A DNA stretch of 64,000 nt, taken from the NCBI GenBank assembly GCA_014529385.2, contig CM043960.1:38975281-39039280 (forward strand), in the 5' to 3' direction. The translations under genes and the position numbers were made by a program. Under the pieces are notes generated by a model. The model made no database searches, was not told the origin of the DNA, and worked only from the letters and a program-made list of their open reading frames with translations. Within the stretch, counting starts at the first letter, position 1; the number at the start of each line of letters is the position of its first letter. The DNA comes from Adiantum capillus-veneris. Lineage: Eukaryota; Streptophyta; Polypodiopsida; Polypodiales; Pteridaceae. Positions 62,051 to 64,000 of the stretch are shown here, one piece after another.

Positions 62051-63209
62051 CGATACTTCTCTGTTCCTAGTCGAAACCATACCTGAATGGAGTGAGAAGA
62101 TTATGAACTTTCTAGTTAATGGTTTTCCACCCAAAGAGCTTCGTAAAGACATAGCTCGAAAACTATTAAAAGAATGTGAACCTTACTCTCTCATTGCAGG
62201 AACTCTCTATAGGCTAGGGAAGGATAATATTCTTAGAAGTTGTGCCCGTGAGGATGAGTATTTATACATACTGCAAGAAGCCCACATGGGTATAGCCGGA
62301 GGACATTTCTCGGGGGAACTAATAGCTAGAAAGGTGTTGCAATCAGGTTATAGGTGGCCAACCTTATTTAAGGATGCGTCACTTTTTGCAAAAGGATGTG
62401 ATGAATGACAACGTTACAAGATCACACAACGAAAGGATAGGATGCCCTTACACCCTATTAAAGTGACTCAACCATTTGAAAAATGGGGTTTGGACTTTGT
62501 AGGCCCAATTAGTCCGGCAGCTCGTAGCACTCAATCTAGATATATTATCGTTGCCACTCACTATGTGACAAAGTGGGCGGAAGCCAAGGCAACACGTAAA
62601 GCCAAGTTTCTCTTTGAGAACATTATTACAAGATTTGGTTGTCCATAAGTCCACACCTTATTATCCACAAGCAAATGGCCAAGCTAAGAGCACCAATAAG
62701 ACCTTAATCTCTATCTTAACCAAAACAGTGGAAGCTCATCGCACAGATTGGGATTTAAAGCTTACATTAGCCTATGGGCTTATCGTACTGCGTACAAAGT
62801 TGCCATTAACTGCACACCATTCAAGACGGTGTATGGCCAAGAAGCGGTTATGCCATGGGAGTTTGTCGTTCCTAGTCTTCGAGTAGCTTCTCAAGAAGGT
62901 TGGGATGGTAACCCCTTAGTTGAGCGATTATATATCCTTGAAAGGCTAGATGACGAGAGGCAATTAGCTGTGCAAAATGCACTTGTGGAGAAAGATAGGA
63001 GGAAGAAATGGTTTGACCGTCATCTAAAGAACAAAGATATCAATGTTGGTGATAAAGTCCTTATGTATGTAGTGCGTAACGAAAAGAAAAAGTTGAAATA
63101 TGCGGGAAAAGGACCATATAGAGTATGTGAGATCACCCACAAGAAACCATTCGTGTGGAGACTCTTGATGGAGTTGAAACCATTGGATTCCTCAATGGGA
63201 GCAATTTAA
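62051..63209 (+). pseudogene. Gypsy integrase with deleted core
   Basis: Zinc domain HMGIAGGHFSGELIARKVLQ (62285) with FAKGCDE then TGA (62406). Core starts with KWGLDFVGPISPA (first Asp, 62484) and AEAKATRKAKFLFENIITRF (62580), then jumps at about 62645 directly to KSTPYYPQANGQAKSTNKTL. The segment with the second catalytic Asp (VSDRGT in relatives) is missing and the Glu of the E-S-x-N motif is Lys. Then AYRTAYKVAINCTPFKTVYG and EAVMPWEFVVPSLRV lead to the C-terminal NVGDKVLMYVVRNEKKKLKY. Catalytically dead on sight. Confidence 0.9.
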
Positions 63210-63894
63210 AAGATACTATGATCCTTTCAGCCAAGAGGAGCTACGTGCCATCCATATGAAAAAGGCAGCCAAGGCACAAACAAAATTGAAGAAGATACAA
63301 GCTCAAGCTAAGGCTAAGGAGCGACAACAACGCATAAGACGAAAACAAGAGGCTAACCTTGGAGTCACACATGCATTCCACGTTGAAACCGATGAGGATT
63401 GGTTGGACTCTGACACACCTCTACGATACCCTATTGAGCTAAGCAGCACCTATGGAAAAGTTCTATATAACGCCTTATTGGACACGGGTGCTAAATATAA
63501 TCTGCTATTATATGGGGTGTGGTGTCAGTTAGGGAAGCCACCTCTATCTGAGAGTATTATCCAAGTCAAGGGTGTCAACAAGGAAAAAACTTCAGTTTTT
63601 GGAATCTGACACACTTTTGTCAGTTATGACAATGGGGTTGTAGCTCAAGACTTTTTGGTCATGCCTGTTGGAACTATGGAGGGTAATATAAATCTAGGAT
63701 GCACATGGATGATAGCCACCAAATGCACTATTGATTGGGGGACAGGGGGTGTCACAACACAAAAGCCAACTCTTAGTCCTGCCACGCAAGCCATAGTCCC
63801 TGAGATATTGCCTCTTAAGGAAATAAAACCCAAAACATTGCATGTCCAAGAGGTTGAACCATATGTCCCCATAGCCCAACTCTCCAGAGCTTGA
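63181..63894 (+). pseudogene. Second retropepsin-like domain downstream of integrase
   Basis: In frame 1 from the integrase end: HWIPQWEQFKRYYDPFSQEE, a Lys/Arg/Gln-rich helix (63256-63350), then LSSTYGKVLYNALLDTGAKYN (split; active-site DTGA, near 63480), LLLYGVWCQLGKPPLSES, IIQVKGVN. After a TGA at 63607 it continues NGVVAQDFLVMPVGTMEGNI then NLGCTWMIATKCTIDWG (the hydrophobic-LG..W..A motif of retropepsins). It ends in a Pro/Glu-rich tail with stop at 63892. The frame continues the integrase C-terminus with one +1 shift. Active-site residues are better preserved than in PR1. Chance attachment of another element's protease is the alternative. Confidence 0.65.
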
Positions 63895-64000
63895 ACTGAT
63901 GTAATTGAAATAAAGCTTGAGACACACAAGACCCATCCCAATATAACAAAGAAAACATACAAGTGGGTCCCTAAAGCTTCTTTAGCAACCATAGCCAGTG
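63895..64000 (+). other. Window end, probable Gypsy tail
   Basis: No domain visible in the last 106 bp; the element continues beyond the window. Confidence 0.3.

Overview
The window is transposon-dominated nuclear DNA from a large plant genome. Evidence: nested LTR retrotransposons (Ty3/Gypsy and Ty1/Copia), a Helitron, a LINE, a plant-type two-part transposase-like gene, very long dinucleotide tracts, and PPR-derived repeats of the PLS style common in ferns and lycophytes. A fern is my best guess (inference). I see no intact host gene, rRNA, tRNA or CRISPR array.

Layout. 1-2882: degenerate repeats, a gag zinc-knuckle remnant, a foldback sequence, and the 3' end of a Gypsy LTR. 2886-11439: nested Gypsy pieces in both orientations (plus-strand leader and integrase; minus-strand gag and pol; a minus-strand LTR with tRNA-Asp-type primer site at 10497-11439). 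11470-12777: plus-strand Gypsy integrase. 12778-18500: non-coding DNA with a very large microsatellite block and palindromes centred on TCGCGA. 18512-21024: a broken, unrecognised coiled-coil ORF ending just before a polypurine tract and LTR (21187-21465). 21466-50827: one minus-strand Copia element split in two by a 24.1-kb insertion.

The 24.1-kb insertion (23639-47783) is flanked by the 5-bp duplication ATGAC. It has a complete minus-strand LTR, a primer binding site and a polypurine tract, but no gag-pol of its own that I can find. Its left LTR is a foldback: LTR sequence in plus orientation joined head-to-head to LTR sequence in minus orientation. Inside it sit a pair of 2-kb direct repeats around a transposase-like gene, a decayed Helitron (HUH Rep, PIF1 helicase and downstream intron-bearing ORFs), PPR-derived tandem repeats and a nearly complete LINE.

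51700-52440 carries a minus-strand Gypsy protease scrap. 55223-63894 is a plus-strand Gypsy polyprotein with scattered stops: gag with four zinc knuckles, protease (DGG), RT, RNase H, integrase with its catalytic centre deleted, and then a second retropepsin-like domain (DTG) after the integrase C-terminus. That extra domain, the foldback LTR and the recurrent TCGCGA palindromes are the observations most worth following up.
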